Source: Nocardia bovistercoris (GTDB lineage Bacteria > Actinomycetota > Actinomycetes > Mycobacteriales > Mycobacteriaceae). Taken from it: 64,000 nucleotides of DNA. The stretch lies in the NCBI RefSeq assembly GCF_015674855.1, contig NZ_JADMLG010000001.1:819359-883358 (forward strand), given 5' to 3'. Both the position numbers and the translations under genes were made by a program. Shown here piece by piece: positions 28,686 to 37,880 of this stretch. The notes under the pieces are model-generated. The model saw only the letters and a list, made by a program, of their open reading frames with translations, was not told the DNA's origin and did not search any database. Each line of letters opens with the position of its first letter. Position 1 is the first letter of the stretch.

Positions 28686-29318
28686 CTACTGGTGGTTCTG
28701 GTCGGCGTCGCCCGCACTGGGGCCGCCGTTGCCGGGCGATCCGGTGGCGAATTTCGCCAGCCCGGCCCAGCGAGGATCAAGTATCTCATGCCCGTGATCC
28801 GAACCCGCAATCGCCATCCTGACGCCGCATTCCGCGCACAGACCGGGGCAGTCCGGCGTGCACAGCGGCTGCAGCGGGAATTCCAGACCGAGCTGGTCGA
28901 TGACCACCGGTTCGAGGTCGATCTGGTCGTCGACCAGGCGGTAGACCTCGTCCTCCTCGGTGGTCTGCTCGGTGGCGCTGTCCGGATACGCGAACAGTTC
29001 GGTGATCGAGAGTTCCACCGTGCCGGTGAACGACTCGAGGCACCGCGAACACTCACCCGAGGTCGGCGCGGTGGCGGTGCCCGTGACGAGGACACCCTCC
29101 GACACCGCTTGCAGGCGCAGGTCGAGATCGAACTCGGCGCCCGAGGGCACCGCGATCATCTCCAGACCCATCCGCTCGGCCGTCGGGACCGCCCTGCGCA
29201 ACTCCTTCATGGTGCCGGGACGGCGACCGAGGCTGCGGACATCCAGCACGAAAGCCGCGTCCGGCCGACGGCGCGAAGCCGTGCGCGGACGCGATGTGGA
29301 ACCGGAACCGGCGGACAT
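28686..29318 (-). CDS. DUF177 / YceD-family protein, large-subunit rRNA accumulation factor
   Basis: This ~210-residue acidic protein precedes rpmF, as YceD does in most bacteria. Typical features are VLDVRSLGRRPGTM at the N-terminus, GECSRCLESF near 95 and a cysteine-rich LCTPDCPGLCAECG near 155. The family is required for normal 23S rRNA levels in plants and bacteria. The start is uncertain: ATG 29318 is used here, while GTG codons at 29321 and 29333 are in frame and no clear ribosome site decides. Confidence 0.88.
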   Translation of the reverse strand: MSAGSGSTSRPRTASRRRPDAAFVLDVRSLGRRPGTMKELRRAVPTAERMGLEMIAVPSGAEFDLDLRLQAVSEGVLVTGTATAPTSGECSRCLESFTGTVELSITELFAYPDSATEQTTEEDEVYRLVDDQIDLEPVVIDQLGLEFPLQPLCTPDCPGLCAECGVRMAIAGSDHGHEILDPRWAGLAKFATGSPGNGGPSAGDADQNHQ

Positions 29319-29416
29319 CACGGACTCACTCACGATCGAAAGGGAATGGGAAACCACACCACAGTACGCGAGAGCAGGCGCGGAGCCAAAACGCTCGCGG
29401 CGGCTCCGGGCGCAGG

Positions 29417-30163
29417 TCAGCGGCGGTAGTCGGCCGCGTAATCGGGCGCGCCCGCGCCCGAGCGCAACTGGTGCCGACCCCGCCCGACGGTGCGCAGCGT
29501 GCTCGCCAGCGTCTCCTCGAAGTCGGCGAGAGTGGAATCGACGTAGTGGTCGCATTCCTCGCGCAACCGGTCGGACTCGGCCTGCGCGGCGTCGATGAGC
29601 CGCGCCGACTCGGTGTGCGCGGCGCGCACAACCTCGGTCTGGGTGACCAACCTCATCTGTTCGGCCTGCCCGTCGGCGACCGAACGCTCGAAGGACGCCT
29701 TGCCCGCCTCGATCACCCGATCGGCCTCGGCCCGTGCGCGCGCGGTGAGCTCCTCGTATTCGAGATTGCCGTCGGACACCACGCGATCGGCCTCGGCCTG
29801 CGCCGAATTGACCAGGTTGTCGGCGTGCGCGGCGGCCTCGGCCACCATGCGGTCGGCGTGCGCCTTGGCCTCGGCGAGGATGCGGTCGGCCTCGGCGCGC
29901 GATTCGCCGACCGTCCGCTCGGCCTGGTCGTTGGCTCCGGTGACGGTGGCCTCGGCGGCGGTGCGGGCGTCGGTGACGATCTTGTCGCGGTGGTCGAGGA
30001 CGTCCTGGGCGTCGTCGAGTTCGCCGGGTAGCGCGTCGCGCACGTCGTCGAGCAGTTCGAGCACGTCACCGCGGGGCACGATGCAGCTGCGGGTCGGCGG
30101 GATGCCACGCGCCTCCTCGACGATGGCCACCAGTTCGTCGAGCGCTTCGAATACGCGATACAT
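29417..30163 (-). CDS. sepIVA: SepIVA, DivIVA-family septation protein
   Basis: This 248-residue, mostly coiled-coil protein starts MYRVFEALDELVAIVEEARGI. It continues with long Ala/Glu/Asp/Arg heptads, repeatedly AEADR and ADRMVAEA, over residues ~60-220, and ends with a disordered Arg/Tyr tail. It matches the position and type of M. tuberculosis Rv2927c (SepIVA), a cytoplasmic septum-associated factor that acts in division and polar envelope synthesis. The ATG at 30163 follows GAGCGGGG; upstream in-frame codons do not resemble the family. Confidence 0.88.
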   Translation of the reverse strand: MYRVFEALDELVAIVEEARGIPPTRSCIVPRGDVLELLDDVRDALPGELDDAQDVLDHRDKIVTDARTAAEATVTGANDQAERTVGESRAEADRILAEAKAHADRMVAEAAAHADNLVNSAQAEADRVVSDGNLEYEELTARARAEADRVIEAGKASFERSVADGQAEQMRLVTQTEVVRAAHTESARLIDAAQAESDRLREECDHYVDSTLADFEETLASTLRTVGRGRHQLRSGAGAPDYAADYRR

Positions 30164-30495
30164 GCTCACTACCCCGCTCTCGTACAGATGTCGGCGAAAC
30201 TTTCCGCCGCTGCCCAGTGTGCCCGGCATCACCGCGCATGCCGAGTCACCCTCCGGTGTGTCGTCACCCGGTGTCTGCCACGCCACAGAAAATCAAGTGG
30301 AGAGACGGCCTCCGCTTCATGCTAAGCTGTTGCGCGACGGGGATCATTACAAGATCCTCATAAGCGAGTTCCAGGCACGGAGAGGAACCGTGGGAACGAG
30401 AGGAGGCCGACGGCCGGATCGACCCCTTCATCGAAGGAATGCGATGACCCATCGCAGTTGTTCCCACCGTAGGCACATGTTGGATCGGATAGCGC
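30164..30495. other. Divergent intergenic region between sepIVA and gtrA
   Basis: No gene is seen. The stretch around 30280-30360 is less GC-rich than the rest and carries weak promoter-like words (TAAGCT at 30323, TTGCGC at 30330). I could not match a full -35/-10 pair to either divergent gene. It probably holds both promoters. Confidence 0.4.
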
Positions 30496-31026
30496 ATGAC
30501 CGTTCTGGAAGCACCTCGGACCCCCGTGTTGCCCGCCGGTATCTACACCCCCTGGGCGGGACCGTACCCTGTCGTACGCATCTCCGCCGCCCAGTTGCTC
30601 GGCCTCGCCGGACTGTTCGGCAAGCTGCTCGGATTCCTGCGCGGTGACCGCGCCCTCGCCCAGCTGATCCGCTTCGCGCTCGTCGGCGGCTCCAGCAATA
30701 TCGCCTATGTCCTGCTGTTCTTCGCCATGCACGGCGTCGGCCCGCTGATGGCCAATGTCGTCGGCTCGGTGGTCAGCACCGTCATCGCCAACGAGTTGCA
30801 CCGCCAGCTCACCTTCCACGCCGCGGACCGGGTCGGCTGGTTCACCGCGCAGTGGGAGGGCGGCGGTCTGGCGCTGGTCGGTCTCGGCATCAGCACGGCC
30901 GGACTCGCCGCGCTGGCGGTCTGGGCGCCCGGGCTCGGCGACGCCACGCAGGCAGCGGCCGTACTCGCCATCACCGCGGCGGTGGGGCTCATGCGCTTCC
31001 TCGCCCTGCGCGGACTGGTTTTCTGA
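30496..31026 (+). CDS. GtrA-family membrane protein
   Basis: This 176-residue protein has four predicted helices (about residues 56-78, 82-103, 118-140, 148-170). It carries the GtrA pattern LIRFALVGGSSNIAYVLLFF and later NVVGSVVSTVIANELHRQLTF. GtrA proteins help move lipid-linked sugars across the membrane for cell-wall or lipopolysaccharide decoration. No glycosyltransferase partner is adjacent, so the sugar is unknown. Confidence 0.85.
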   Translation: MTVLEAPRTPVLPAGIYTPWAGPYPVVRISAAQLLGLAGLFGKLLGFLRGDRALAQLIRFALVGGSSNIAYVLLFFAMHGVGPLMANVVGSVVSTVIANELHRQLTFHAADRVGWFTAQWEGGGLALVGLGISTAGLAALAVWAPGLGDATQAAAVLAITAAVGLMRFLALRGLVF

Positions 31027-31119
31027 CCTCCGAGTCCTCGACATCGGGACAACGCTGAGACCAGCGTGCCCCCGAGATCGGCACGACATCGAGATCGGCA
31101 CCCGTCTGACATCGGCATG

Positions 31120-31188
31120 ACGACTCGGCCCCGGCTCCGTACGGGCGGGTTCCCCTGGAATCCGCCACGGAGACCGGGGCCGAGTCGT
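31120..31188. terminator. Long hairpin between gtrA and coaD (bidirectional terminator)
   Basis: ACGACTCGGCCCCGG (31120-31134) pairs perfectly with CCGGGGCCGAGTCGT (31174-31188). Inner pairs CTCCGT/ACGGAG extend the stem with one bulged A. Both flanking genes read towards it. Confidence 0.75.
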
Positions 31189-31223
31189 GTCGAAGCCTTC
31201 GGGTTCATGGCCTCGTGTTCGGG

Positions 31224-31709
31224 CTACGCCTTGCGTTCGGCCAGCCTGGACAGCAGACGCTTGTGCACCGAGGGCGGCAGCATGTCGGTGACGTCACCGC
31301 CGTAGGAGGCGACTTCCTTCACCAACGAGCTCGACAGATAGCTGAACGACGGATTGGTCGCGATGAAGAAGGTGTCGACACCCGACAACTTCTTGTTCAT
31401 CTGAGCCATCTGCAGTTCGTAGCCGAAGTCGCCCGCATCCCGCAGACCCTTGATGATGGCCCCGATGCCCTGCGTGCGCGCGAAATCCACCAGCAATCCC
31501 TGCCAGGACTCCACGCGCACGTTCGGCAGATGCGACGTCGCCTCGCGCAACATCTCCATGCGCTCCTCGACGTCGAACATCCCCTGCTTCTTGGGGTTGA
31601 TCATGACGGTCACCACGACCTCGTCGAATTGTGCCGCCGCCCTCGCGAATACATCGATATGCCCGTTGGTCACCGGATCGAAGGATCCGGGGCACAGTGC
31701 TCCTGCCAT
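31224..31709 (-). CDS. coaD: Phosphopantetheine adenylyltransferase
   Basis: The 161-residue enzyme transfers AMP to 4'-phosphopantetheine in coenzyme A synthesis. It has the nucleotidyltransferase motif [13 protein letters not shown] (residues ~7-19), [12 protein letters not shown] near 88, and the C-terminal S-x-S-S signature in [13 protein letters not shown]. The start [12 protein letters not shown] at 31709 fits the family exactly. It is the orthologue of M. tuberculosis kdtB/coaD next to rsmD and pca; here a VOC gene and a WYL regulator intervene. Confidence 0.96.
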   Translation of the reverse strand: MAGALCPGSFDPVTNGHIDVFARAAAQFDEVVVTVMINPKKQGMFDVEERMEMLREATSHLPNVRVESWQGLLVDFARTQGIGAIIKGLRDAGDFGYELQMAQMNKKLSGVDTFFIATNPSFSYLSSSLVKEVASYGGDVTDMLPPSVHKRLLSRLAERKA

Positions 31710-32025
31710 GGCCCGACGGTAACAGGCATCCCGACGCCGCGATCGAGCCCACCGCACGACGGCGCGCCGCCGACGTCCCGGCGAATTCCCAGTTCATCGC
31801 CGCCAACCGACCGCGGATCTACTGCTGCCGCAGGACGGACCCACCGCCGTCGCATGGCCGGGCGACCCACACGACACGGCAGACTCACCGCAGCCGTGCG
31901 ATGAATCGACGGCCGCCGCACGACAACCCACCGCGGCCGCACGGCACCGTCGCGAATATCGGTCGACCGCATCACGGGGTGGGCTATCTGCCGTCGCGCG
32001 GCTGGACTTCGCGGAGGGCGCGTTC
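31710..32025. other. Intergenic region without recognisable genes
   Basis: This is GC-rich sequence between coaD and a VOC gene, with several open frames that translate to Arg/Pro/Ala-rich strings without motifs. No repeat or regulatory site is evident. It must contain the coaD promoter. Confidence 0.4.
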
Positions 32026-32397
32026 CTACGGCGCCGGGGTGAAGACGCCGAAGTTGTTGCCCGAGGTATCGAGGATGTGCGCGAAGACCAAACCGTCCTT
32101 GCTCGTGGTCGGCGGTACCAGCACCGTGCCGCCCAGCTTCTCGGACGCGGCCACCGTGGCCGCGACATCGCCGACCAGCACGAAGAAGGTGGCGTGATTG
32201 GCCGAGGCCGCGGGGACGTGCGCGATGCCGCCGCTCGCCCCGTCGGCGCCCGCGTAGTTGATCAGGTCGTAACCGTCGCTGTTCGGGTCGGGGGCGAAGG
32301 TCCAGCCGAACAACCCGCCGTAGAATTTCGCGACCTCGTCGGGCTTGTCGCTGCCGATCTGGAACCAGCTCACGGTGTTGATCGCCGGTGTCGTCAT
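32026..32397 (-). CDS. VOC-family (glyoxalase-like) protein
   Basis: This 123-residue VOC domain has VSWFQIGSDKPDEVAKFYGGLFGWTF at the N-terminus and FAHILDTSGNNFGVFTPAP at the end, like many actinobacterial proteins annotated as glyoxalase/hydroxylase. Ligand and reaction are unknown. The ATG at 32397 follows GGAGGA. It is read in the same direction as the WYL regulator upstream (start 33217) and could be regulated by it. Confidence 0.87.
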   Translation of the reverse strand: MTTPAINTVSWFQIGSDKPDEVAKFYGGLFGWTFAPDPNSDGYDLINYAGADGASGGIAHVPAASANHATFFVLVGDVAATVAASEKLGGTVLVPPTTSKDGLVFAHILDTSGNNFGVFTPAP

Positions 32398-32512
32398 GGA
32401 TTGTCCTCCGGAATTCTCGTGGTTCACGGTGTTGCCCGACCACGATCACCCGCCGCGGCGACAACCCCCTGTCGGTGTTTTCGACCCGATCCGAATTCCG
32501 GTCCGCGACCAC

Positions 32513-33217
32513 TCACAGCGACACCGAGCGCAGCACCCGGTCCGGCGGGCGCGGCAGATCGTGCACCGGACGCAGGGCGACGGGCGTGTCGGTGATCGCG
32601 ACCGCGCGGATGCGATCGAGCCGGAAACAGCGGGTGTCGCCGCGCAGACGGCACCAGGCCACCAGGTACCAGCCGTTGGCGCCGTTCATCAGCGCCGTCG
32701 GCTCCACCTCGCGGACACTGCCCGCGTCGAATCGGTCCCGGTAGTCGACGCGCAATACCCGCCCGATCTGGATGGCCCGCTCGATCACCTCGGGAATCCG
32801 TTGGGCGCGCGGCACATCCGGCTGGTCGATGCGGTGGATGCGGGCCGCCAGATCGCGCGCCGCCGCGGCGTTACGATCCGACATGGCGGCCAGGATCTTG
32901 CGCAGCGCGCTCTGCCCCGCCTCCTCGAACGGCGTGCCGCGACTGTTGTCCAGCGCGACGGCGAGCGCGACGGCCTCGGCGGGCGTGAAGTTCAGCGGCG
33001 GCAGCGACATGCTCTTCTCCAGCGCATACCCGCCGCGCCTGCCGACATCGGCGTAGATGGGAATGGCGGCCTGCTGGAGCGCGGCGATATCGCGTTCGAT
33101 GGTGCGGACACTCACCCCGTAGCGCTGCGCGAGTTCACGCGCGGTGCGCAGACGCGGGGCGACGGCCCGCAACTCCTCGACGATTGCGTACAACCGATCG
33201 GTGCGGTTCACGCGCAC
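32513..33217 (-). CDS. WYL-domain (YafY-type) transcriptional regulator
   Basis: This 234-residue protein has an N-terminal winged helix-turn-helix (RTARELAQRYGVSVRTIERDIAAL, residues ~24-47) and a WYL-type ligand domain (~140-225) with GWYLVAWCRLRGDTRCFRLDRI. Two GTG starts, 33217 and 33211, are both possible; the longer is given. It lies 3 nt after the rsmD stop, so it may be co-transcribed with pyc-rsmD, and it precedes a VOC gene that may be its target. The effector is unknown. Confidence 0.88.
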   Translation of the reverse strand: MRVNRTDRLYAIVEELRAVAPRLRTARELAQRYGVSVRTIERDIAALQQAAIPIYADVGRRGGYALEKSMSLPPLNFTPAEAVALAVALDNSRGTPFEEAGQSALRKILAAMSDRNAAAARDLAARIHRIDQPDVPRAQRIPEVIERAIQIGRVLRVDYRDRFDAGSVREVEPTALMNGANGWYLVAWCRLRGDTRCFRLDRIRAVAITDTPVALRPVHDLPRPPDRVLRSVSL

Positions 33218-33220
33218 ACG

Positions 33221-33814
33221 CTAGCGCCCCCCACCGACAGATTCCGGCGGTCGGGAATCGGGAGTGTAATCGGCGAACTCGAGGCGGGTCTCGCCGTATC
33301 GGCGCGGCTTGGACGCCACATACTCCGCGGGCCAGTCGGTTTCGGGTGAGCGCGTGGATCGCTCCACGACCACGACCGCGTCATCGGCCAGCCAGCCGCG
33401 GCGCGCCAGCAGCTCCAGGTCGGCGGTGACGCGGGCGGCGTCGAGATCGTAGGGCGGATCGGCGAACACCAGATCGAACGGTGACTCGCCGCCCTGGTCG
33501 AGCACCGCCGCGACCAGCCCGACCCGCAGCCGCGCGCCCGGCAGCCCGAGTTCGGTGATGTTGGCGCGCACCACCGCCGCCGCCTTGCGATCGGATTCGA
33601 CGAGCAGCGCCGCCGACGCGCCGCGCGAGAGCGCCTCGAGGCCCAGCGCGCCCGACCCCGCGTAGAGGTCGAGCACGCGAACGCCCGTGAACTCGAGGCG
33701 CGCGTCGAGTGCGCTGAACAGCGCCTCGCGCACCCGGTCCGAGGTCGGCCTCGTGCCCGCGGGCGGCACCCGCAGCCGCCGCCCGCCCGCCGCACCCGCG
33801 ACGATTCGGGTCAT
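33221..33814 (-). CDS. rsmD: 16S rRNA (guanine(966)-N(2))-methyltransferase RsmD
   Basis: The 197-residue class I methyltransferase begins MTRIVAGAAGGRRL. It has the SAM-binding VLDLYAGSGALGLEALSRGA (near residue 46) and the catalytic DPPYD motif near 120. It methylates 16S rRNA during small-subunit assembly. Its ATG overlaps the pyc stop by 4 nt (ATGA). It corresponds to M. tuberculosis Rv2966c, also directly downstream of pca. Confidence 0.95.
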   Translation of the reverse strand: MTRIVAGAAGGRRLRVPPAGTRPTSDRVREALFSALDARLEFTGVRVLDLYAGSGALGLEALSRGASAALLVESDRKAAAVVRANITELGLPGARLRVGLVAAVLDQGGESPFDLVFADPPYDLDAARVTADLELLARRGWLADDAVVVVERSTRSPETDWPAEYVASKPRRYGETRLEFADYTPDSRPPESVGGGR

Positions 33815-36800
33815 TCGGAGGACAGCGTCGCGGTCTTGGGGTCGCCCACCGCGATCTCGATGAGCAGGTCACCGCCCTCGACCTGCTGGACCGCGCCGAT
33901 CGCGATCCGGGTGACGGTGCCCGCGCGCGGCGCGGTGATGGCGGCCTCCATCTTCATGGCCTCGATGGTGGCGATGACCGCGCCGGATTCGATGCTGTCG
34001 CCCTCGGACACCGAAAGGGTGACCACACCAGCGAACGGCGCGGCCACGTGGGCCGGATTGGTCTTGTCGGCCTTCTCCGCGGCGGGCACCTCCGAGGACA
34101 CCGACCGGTCACGCACCGCGACCGGACGCAACTGCCCGTTGAGAATGCACATCACCGTGCGCATGCCGCGCTCGTCGGGATCGGAGATCGCCTCCAACCC
34201 GATCAGCAACGTGACACCCTTCTCCAACTCGACCCGGTGCTCCTCCCCGTGCCGCAGGCCGTAGAAGAACTGGTTGGCCGAGAGCCGAATCGTGTTGCCG
34301 TACTTCTCGCGATGCGCCAGGAACTCGGCGGTGGGTCCGGGGAACAGCAGCCGGTTCAGGGTCGCCCGACGCCGCGCCGAGTCACCGGACAGGCCCGCCT
34401 CGTCGGCCTCGGTCAGCGGCACTTCCGGTTTCGCGCCCGTGCGACCGGCGAGCGCTTTGGTGCGGAAGGGCTCGGGCCAACCACCGGCCGGGGTGCCCAA
34501 CTCCCCGCGCAGGAACCCGATCACCGAGTCCGGAATGTCGTAGCGACCGGGGTCGGCCGCGAATTCCTCGATTCCGACACCGGTCCCGACCAGGGCCAAC
34601 GCCAGGTCACCGACGACCTTCGAGGACGGCGTCACCTTCACCAACCGACCCAACAACCGGTCCGCGGCCGCGTACTTCGCCTCGACCTCCTCGAACCGGT
34701 CGCCGAGGCCGAGCGCGATGGCCTGCTGCCGCAGATTCGACAGCTGCCCACCCGGGATCTCGTGGGTGTACACCCGGCCCGTCGGCGCGGGCAGACCCGA
34801 CTCGAACGGCGCGTACACCTTGCGCAGCGCCTCCCAATACGGCTCGAGGTCACACACATTCGACAGGCTCAGACCCGTGTCGTACTCCGTGTGCGCGGCC
34901 GCGGCCACGATCGCCGAGAGCGCGGGCTGGCTCGTGGTGCCCGCCATGGCGGCGCTCGCCCCGTCCACCGCGTCCGCACCGGCCTGCCACGCCGCCAGAT
35001 ACGTCGCCAACTGGCCGCCGGGAGTGTCGTGGGTGTGCACGTGCACCGGCAGATCGAAATTCCGACGCAACGCCGTCACCAGCGTCGCCGCGGCGGGCGC
35101 ACGCAACAATCCGGCCATGTCCTTGATCGCGAGCACGTGCGCGCCCGCGTCCACGATCTGCTCGGCCAGCTTCAGGTAGTAGTCGAGGGTGTAGAGGGTC
35201 TCGTTCGGATCCGACAGGTCCCCGGTGTAGGACAGCGCGACCTCGGCGATGGTGGTGCCGGTCTCGCGCACCGCGTCGATCGCGGGGCGCATCTGGTCCA
35301 CGTTGTTGAGCGCGTCGAAGATCCGGAAGATATCGATGCCCGTGTCGGCGGCCTCGGACACGAACGCGCGCGTCACCCGCTCCGGATACGGCGTGTACCC
35401 CACCGTGTTCCGGCCGCGCAGCAACATCTGCAGGCAGATATTGGGCACCGCCTCACGCAACAACGCCAACCGCTCCCACGGGTCCTCGTACAGGAACCGC
35501 AGCCCCACGTCGTAGGTCGCCCCGCCCCACGCCTCGATCGAGAGCAGTTCCGGGGTGAGTCGCGCCACGTGACCGGCCACGCCGAGCAGGCCGTTGGTCC
35601 GCACCCGCGTGGCCAACAGCGACTGGTGTGCGTCGCGGAATGTCGTATCGGTCACACCGACGGCCTTCTGCTCACGCAACGCCCGCGCGAAACCTTCCGG
35701 CCCCAGCGCCGACAGCCGCTGCCGCGAACCGTCCGGCGGCGGCGCGCCGAGATCGATCGCGGGCAGCTTGTCGTGCGGATACACCGTCGTCGGACGCGGA
35801 CCGTGCGGCTTGTTCACCGTCACATCCGCCAGGTACTCCAGGATCTTCGTGCCGCGGTCCGCCGACTCGCGCAGGGTGAGCAGCTGCGGACGTTCCTCGA
35901 TGAAGGACGTGGTGACCCGGCCCGCCTTGAAATCCGGATCCTCGAGCACCGCCTGCAGGAACGGGATGTTCGTCGACACGCCGCGGATGCGGAACTCGGC
36001 CAACGCGCGCGCGGCCCTCGCCACCGCCGCGTGCAGGTCACGGCCGCGACAGGTGAGCTTCACCAGCATCGAATCGAAGTACGCGCCGATCTCCGCGCCG
36101 AGGTTCGCGCCGCCGTCGAGGCGGATGCCCGCGCCGCCGGGCGTGCGGTATCCGGTGATCCGGCCGGTGTCAGGACGGAAACCCTTGGTGGGGTCCTCGG
36201 TGGTGATCCGGCACTGCAGGGCGGCGCCGCGAATCGTCACCGTGTCCTGGCTCAGCCCGAGGTCCGACAGCGACTCCCCCGCCGCGATCCGCAGCTGCGA
36301 CTGCACCAGGTCGACGTCGGTGATCTCCTCGGTCACCGTGTGCTCCACCTGGATACGCGGATTCATCTCGATGAACACGTGATTGCCGCGCTCGTCCAGC
36401 AGGAATTCCACGGTGCCCGCGCACGAATAACCGATGCGGCGCGCGAAGGCCACCGCGTCGGCGCAGATGCGGTCGCGCAGCGCCGGGTCCAGATTCGGCG
36501 CGGGCGCGAGTTCGATCACCTTCTGGTGCCGACGCTGCACCGAACAATCGCGCTCGAACAGGTGCATCACATTCCCGTGCTGATCCGCCAGGATCTGCAC
36601 CTCGATATGACGCGGATTCACCACCGCCTGCTCGAGGAACACCGTCGGATCGCCGAACGCGGACTCCGCCTCCCGCGAGGCCGCCTCGATCGCTTCCCGC
36701 AGCTGCCCGGCCTCGGCCACCCGGCGCATACCGCGACCGCCGCCGCCCGCGACCGCCTTCACGAAGATCGGGAACTCCAGCTCCCGCGAGGCGGCCAGCA

Positions 36801-37230
36801 ATTCCGCCACATCCGACGACGGCGCGCTGGACTTCAGCACCGGCAGCCCCGCCGCCCGCGCGGCCTCGATGGCGCGGGCCTTGTTCCCGGCCAGCTCGAG
36901 CACCTCGGCGGAGGGACCGATGAACGTGATCCCCTCGCGCGCGCAGGCCGCCGCCAGGTCCGGATTCTCCGACAGGAACCCGTAGCCCGGATAGATCGCG
37001 TCGGCGCCCGCGGACTTGGCGGCCGCGATGATCGCCTCGATCGAGAGGTAGGCGCGTACCGGGTGACCCTCGACGCCGATCTGATAGGACTCCGCCGCCT
37101 TCAACCGATGGGGGGAGTTGCGATCCTCGTAGGGGAAGACCGCGACCGTCCCGATCCCCAGTTCGTAGGCCGCGCGGAAGGCACGGATTGCGATCTCACC
37201 ACGATTGGCAACCAAGACTTTCGAGAACAT
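33811..37230 (-). CDS. pyc: Pyruvate carboxylase
   Basis: This 1139-residue multidomain enzyme makes oxaloacetate from pyruvate. It has a biotin carboxylase domain (residues 1-~460, with the glycine-rich loop KAVAGGGGRGMR and EMNPRIQVEHTVTEE), a carboxyltransferase domain (~540-810, DTTFRDAHQSLLATR near 555), a PYC/OADA region and a C-terminal biotinyl domain, with biotin-lysine Lys1093 in EAMKME. The start MFSKVLVANRGEIA at 37230 is the family start. rsmD follows with a 4-nt overlap. Full length indicates a functional enzyme. Confidence 0.97.
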   Translation of the reverse strand: MFSKVLVANRGEIAIRAFRAAYELGIGTVAVFPYEDRNSPHRLKAAESYQIGVEGHPVRAYLSIEAIIAAAKSAGADAIYPGYGFLSENPDLAAACAREGITFIGPSAEVLELAGNKARAIEAARAAGLPVLKSSAPSSDVAELLAASRELEFPIFVKAVAGGGGRGMRRVAEAGQLREAIEAASREAESAFGDPTVFLEQAVVNPRHIEVQILADQHGNVMHLFERDCSVQRRHQKVIELAPAPNLDPALRDRICADAVAFARRIGYSCAGTVEFLLDERGNHVFIEMNPRIQVEHTVTEEITDVDLVQSQLRIAAGESLSDLGLSQDTVTIRGAALQCRITTEDPTKGFRPDTGRITGYRTPGGAGIRLDGGANLGAEIGAYFDSMLVKLTCRGRDLHAAVARAARALAEFRIRGVSTNIPFLQAVLEDPDFKAGRVTTSFIEERPQLLTLRESADRGTKILEYLADVTVNKPHGPRPTTVYPHDKLPAIDLGAPPPDGSRQRLSALGPEGFARALREQKAVGVTDTTFRDAHQSLLATRVRTNGLLGVAGHVARLTPELLSIEAWGGATYDVGLRFLYEDPWERLALLREAVPNICLQMLLRGRNTVGYTPYPERVTRAFVSEAADTGIDIFRIFDALNNVDQMRPAIDAVRETGTTIAEVALSYTGDLSDPNETLYTLDYYLKLAEQIVDAGAHVLAIKDMAGLLRAPAAATLVTALRRNFDLPVHVHTHDTPGGQLATYLAAWQAGADAVDGASAAMAGTTSQPALSAIVAAAAHTEYDTGLSLSNVCDLEPYWEALRKVYAPFESGLPAPTGRVYTHEIPGGQLSNLRQQAIALGLGDRFEEVEAKYAAADRLLGRLVKVTPSSKVVGDLALALVGTGVGIEEFAADPGRYDIPDSVIGFLRGELGTPAGGWPEPFRTKALAGRTGAKPEVPLTEADEAGLSGDSARRRATLNRLLFPGPTAEFLAHREKYGNTIRLSANQFFYGLRHGEEHRVELEKGVTLLIGLEAISDPDERGMRTVMCILNGQLRPVAVRDRSVSSEVPAAEKADKTNPAHVAAPFAGVVTLSVSEGDSIESGAVIATIEAMKMEAAITAPRAGTVTRIAIGAVQQVEGGDLLIEIAVGDPKTATLSSE

Positions 37231-37277
37231 TGGCCTAAGGTACCTGCCCCGACAGCGGCATCCGACATGGAAGCGGC

Positions 37278-37319
37278 CTTCGCAGAAATCTTCACAAAGA
37301 AAATAGCAGGGCTGCGAAG
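37278..37319. promoter_or_regulatory. AT-rich inverted repeat in the pyc promoter region
   Basis: CTTCGCAG (37278-37285) and CTGCGAAG (37312-37319) are perfect inverted copies flanking a 26-nt AT-rich spacer, unusual in this GC-rich chromosome. The element lies ~50-90 nt upstream of the pyc start and could be a promoter/operator. The binding protein is unknown. Confidence 0.35.
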
Positions 37320-37454
37320 TTGTGTTCATCGAACGGTCACATGCTGCGAGGATGCGCCACCGGCGCGGCGCTGGGCATTAACCGGCGATGACGGCAGCGC
37401 GATCGCGAGGTGGATGCCGGGCGTACGAGCCCACCGGCGCGCGGCGGTTGCGCG

Positions 37455-37460
37455 TATGCT
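37455..37460 (+). promoter_or_regulatory. Candidate -10 element of the metE riboswitch transcript
   Basis: TATGCT (TANNNT type) lies just upstream of the conserved riboswitch core, at a position that would start transcription near 37467. No strong -35 was seen. Confidence 0.35.
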
Positions 37461-37474
37461 TGCCCTCGCAGCTG

Positions 37475-37747
37475 GTTCGCCGAGCGCAGACGAGATGGAG
37501 CCCCTACGTCGCGCCCCCGGCGTCGAATTCGCCCCGGAGCGCATCCGTCGGGCGGATGAGAGGGAACCCGGTGGGATTCCGGGACTGTCCCGCAGCGGTG
37601 AGCAGGAACGACCGCCGTCATGAGCACTGTGCGCCGAGCGCACGGGAAGCGACGGCCAGTAGGTGAGCCCCGTCCAGGGGTCGGCCAGAAGGCCCGTGCC
37701 CGCGAGTCCGAAGACCTGCCACTGCGCCGGATACGCCGTATCCGGCG
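37475..37747 (+). ncRNA. Cobalamin (B12) riboswitch upstream of metE, with downstream hairpin
   Basis: Cobalamin-riboswitch features appear in order. There is GAGGGAACCCGGTGGGATTC with CCGGGACTGTCCCGCAGC near 37560-37605. The arm GACCGCCGTC...GGGAAGCGACGGCC follows, then the 3' block GCGAGTCCGAAGACCTGCCA ending ACTGCGCC at ~37728. A perfect 10-bp hairpin, CGCCGGATAC (37725-37734) and GTATCCGGCG (37738-37747), overlaps the 3' end of this block, and metE follows 133 nt later. B12-bound RNA is expected to lower metE expression. The 5' boundary is approximate. Confidence 0.85.
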
Positions 37748-37880
37748 GCCACCGCCTCGTGGACCGGGCGCGCGACCATCCGTACCGACCTCTCGGGCTC
37801 CCATCGCGCGGCCCGGTGCGTCGGCCGGTGCTCGCTGCCCGCATGGCGGTGGCCGACCACCACAGCACTGGAGCACCGAC

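Noticed and set aside
34048..37623. Plus-strand open frame of ~1190 codons opposite pyc
   Set aside because: It is an Arg/Gln/His-rich shadow caused by third-position GC bias. The minus strand encodes a complete, motif-bearing pyruvate carboxylase.
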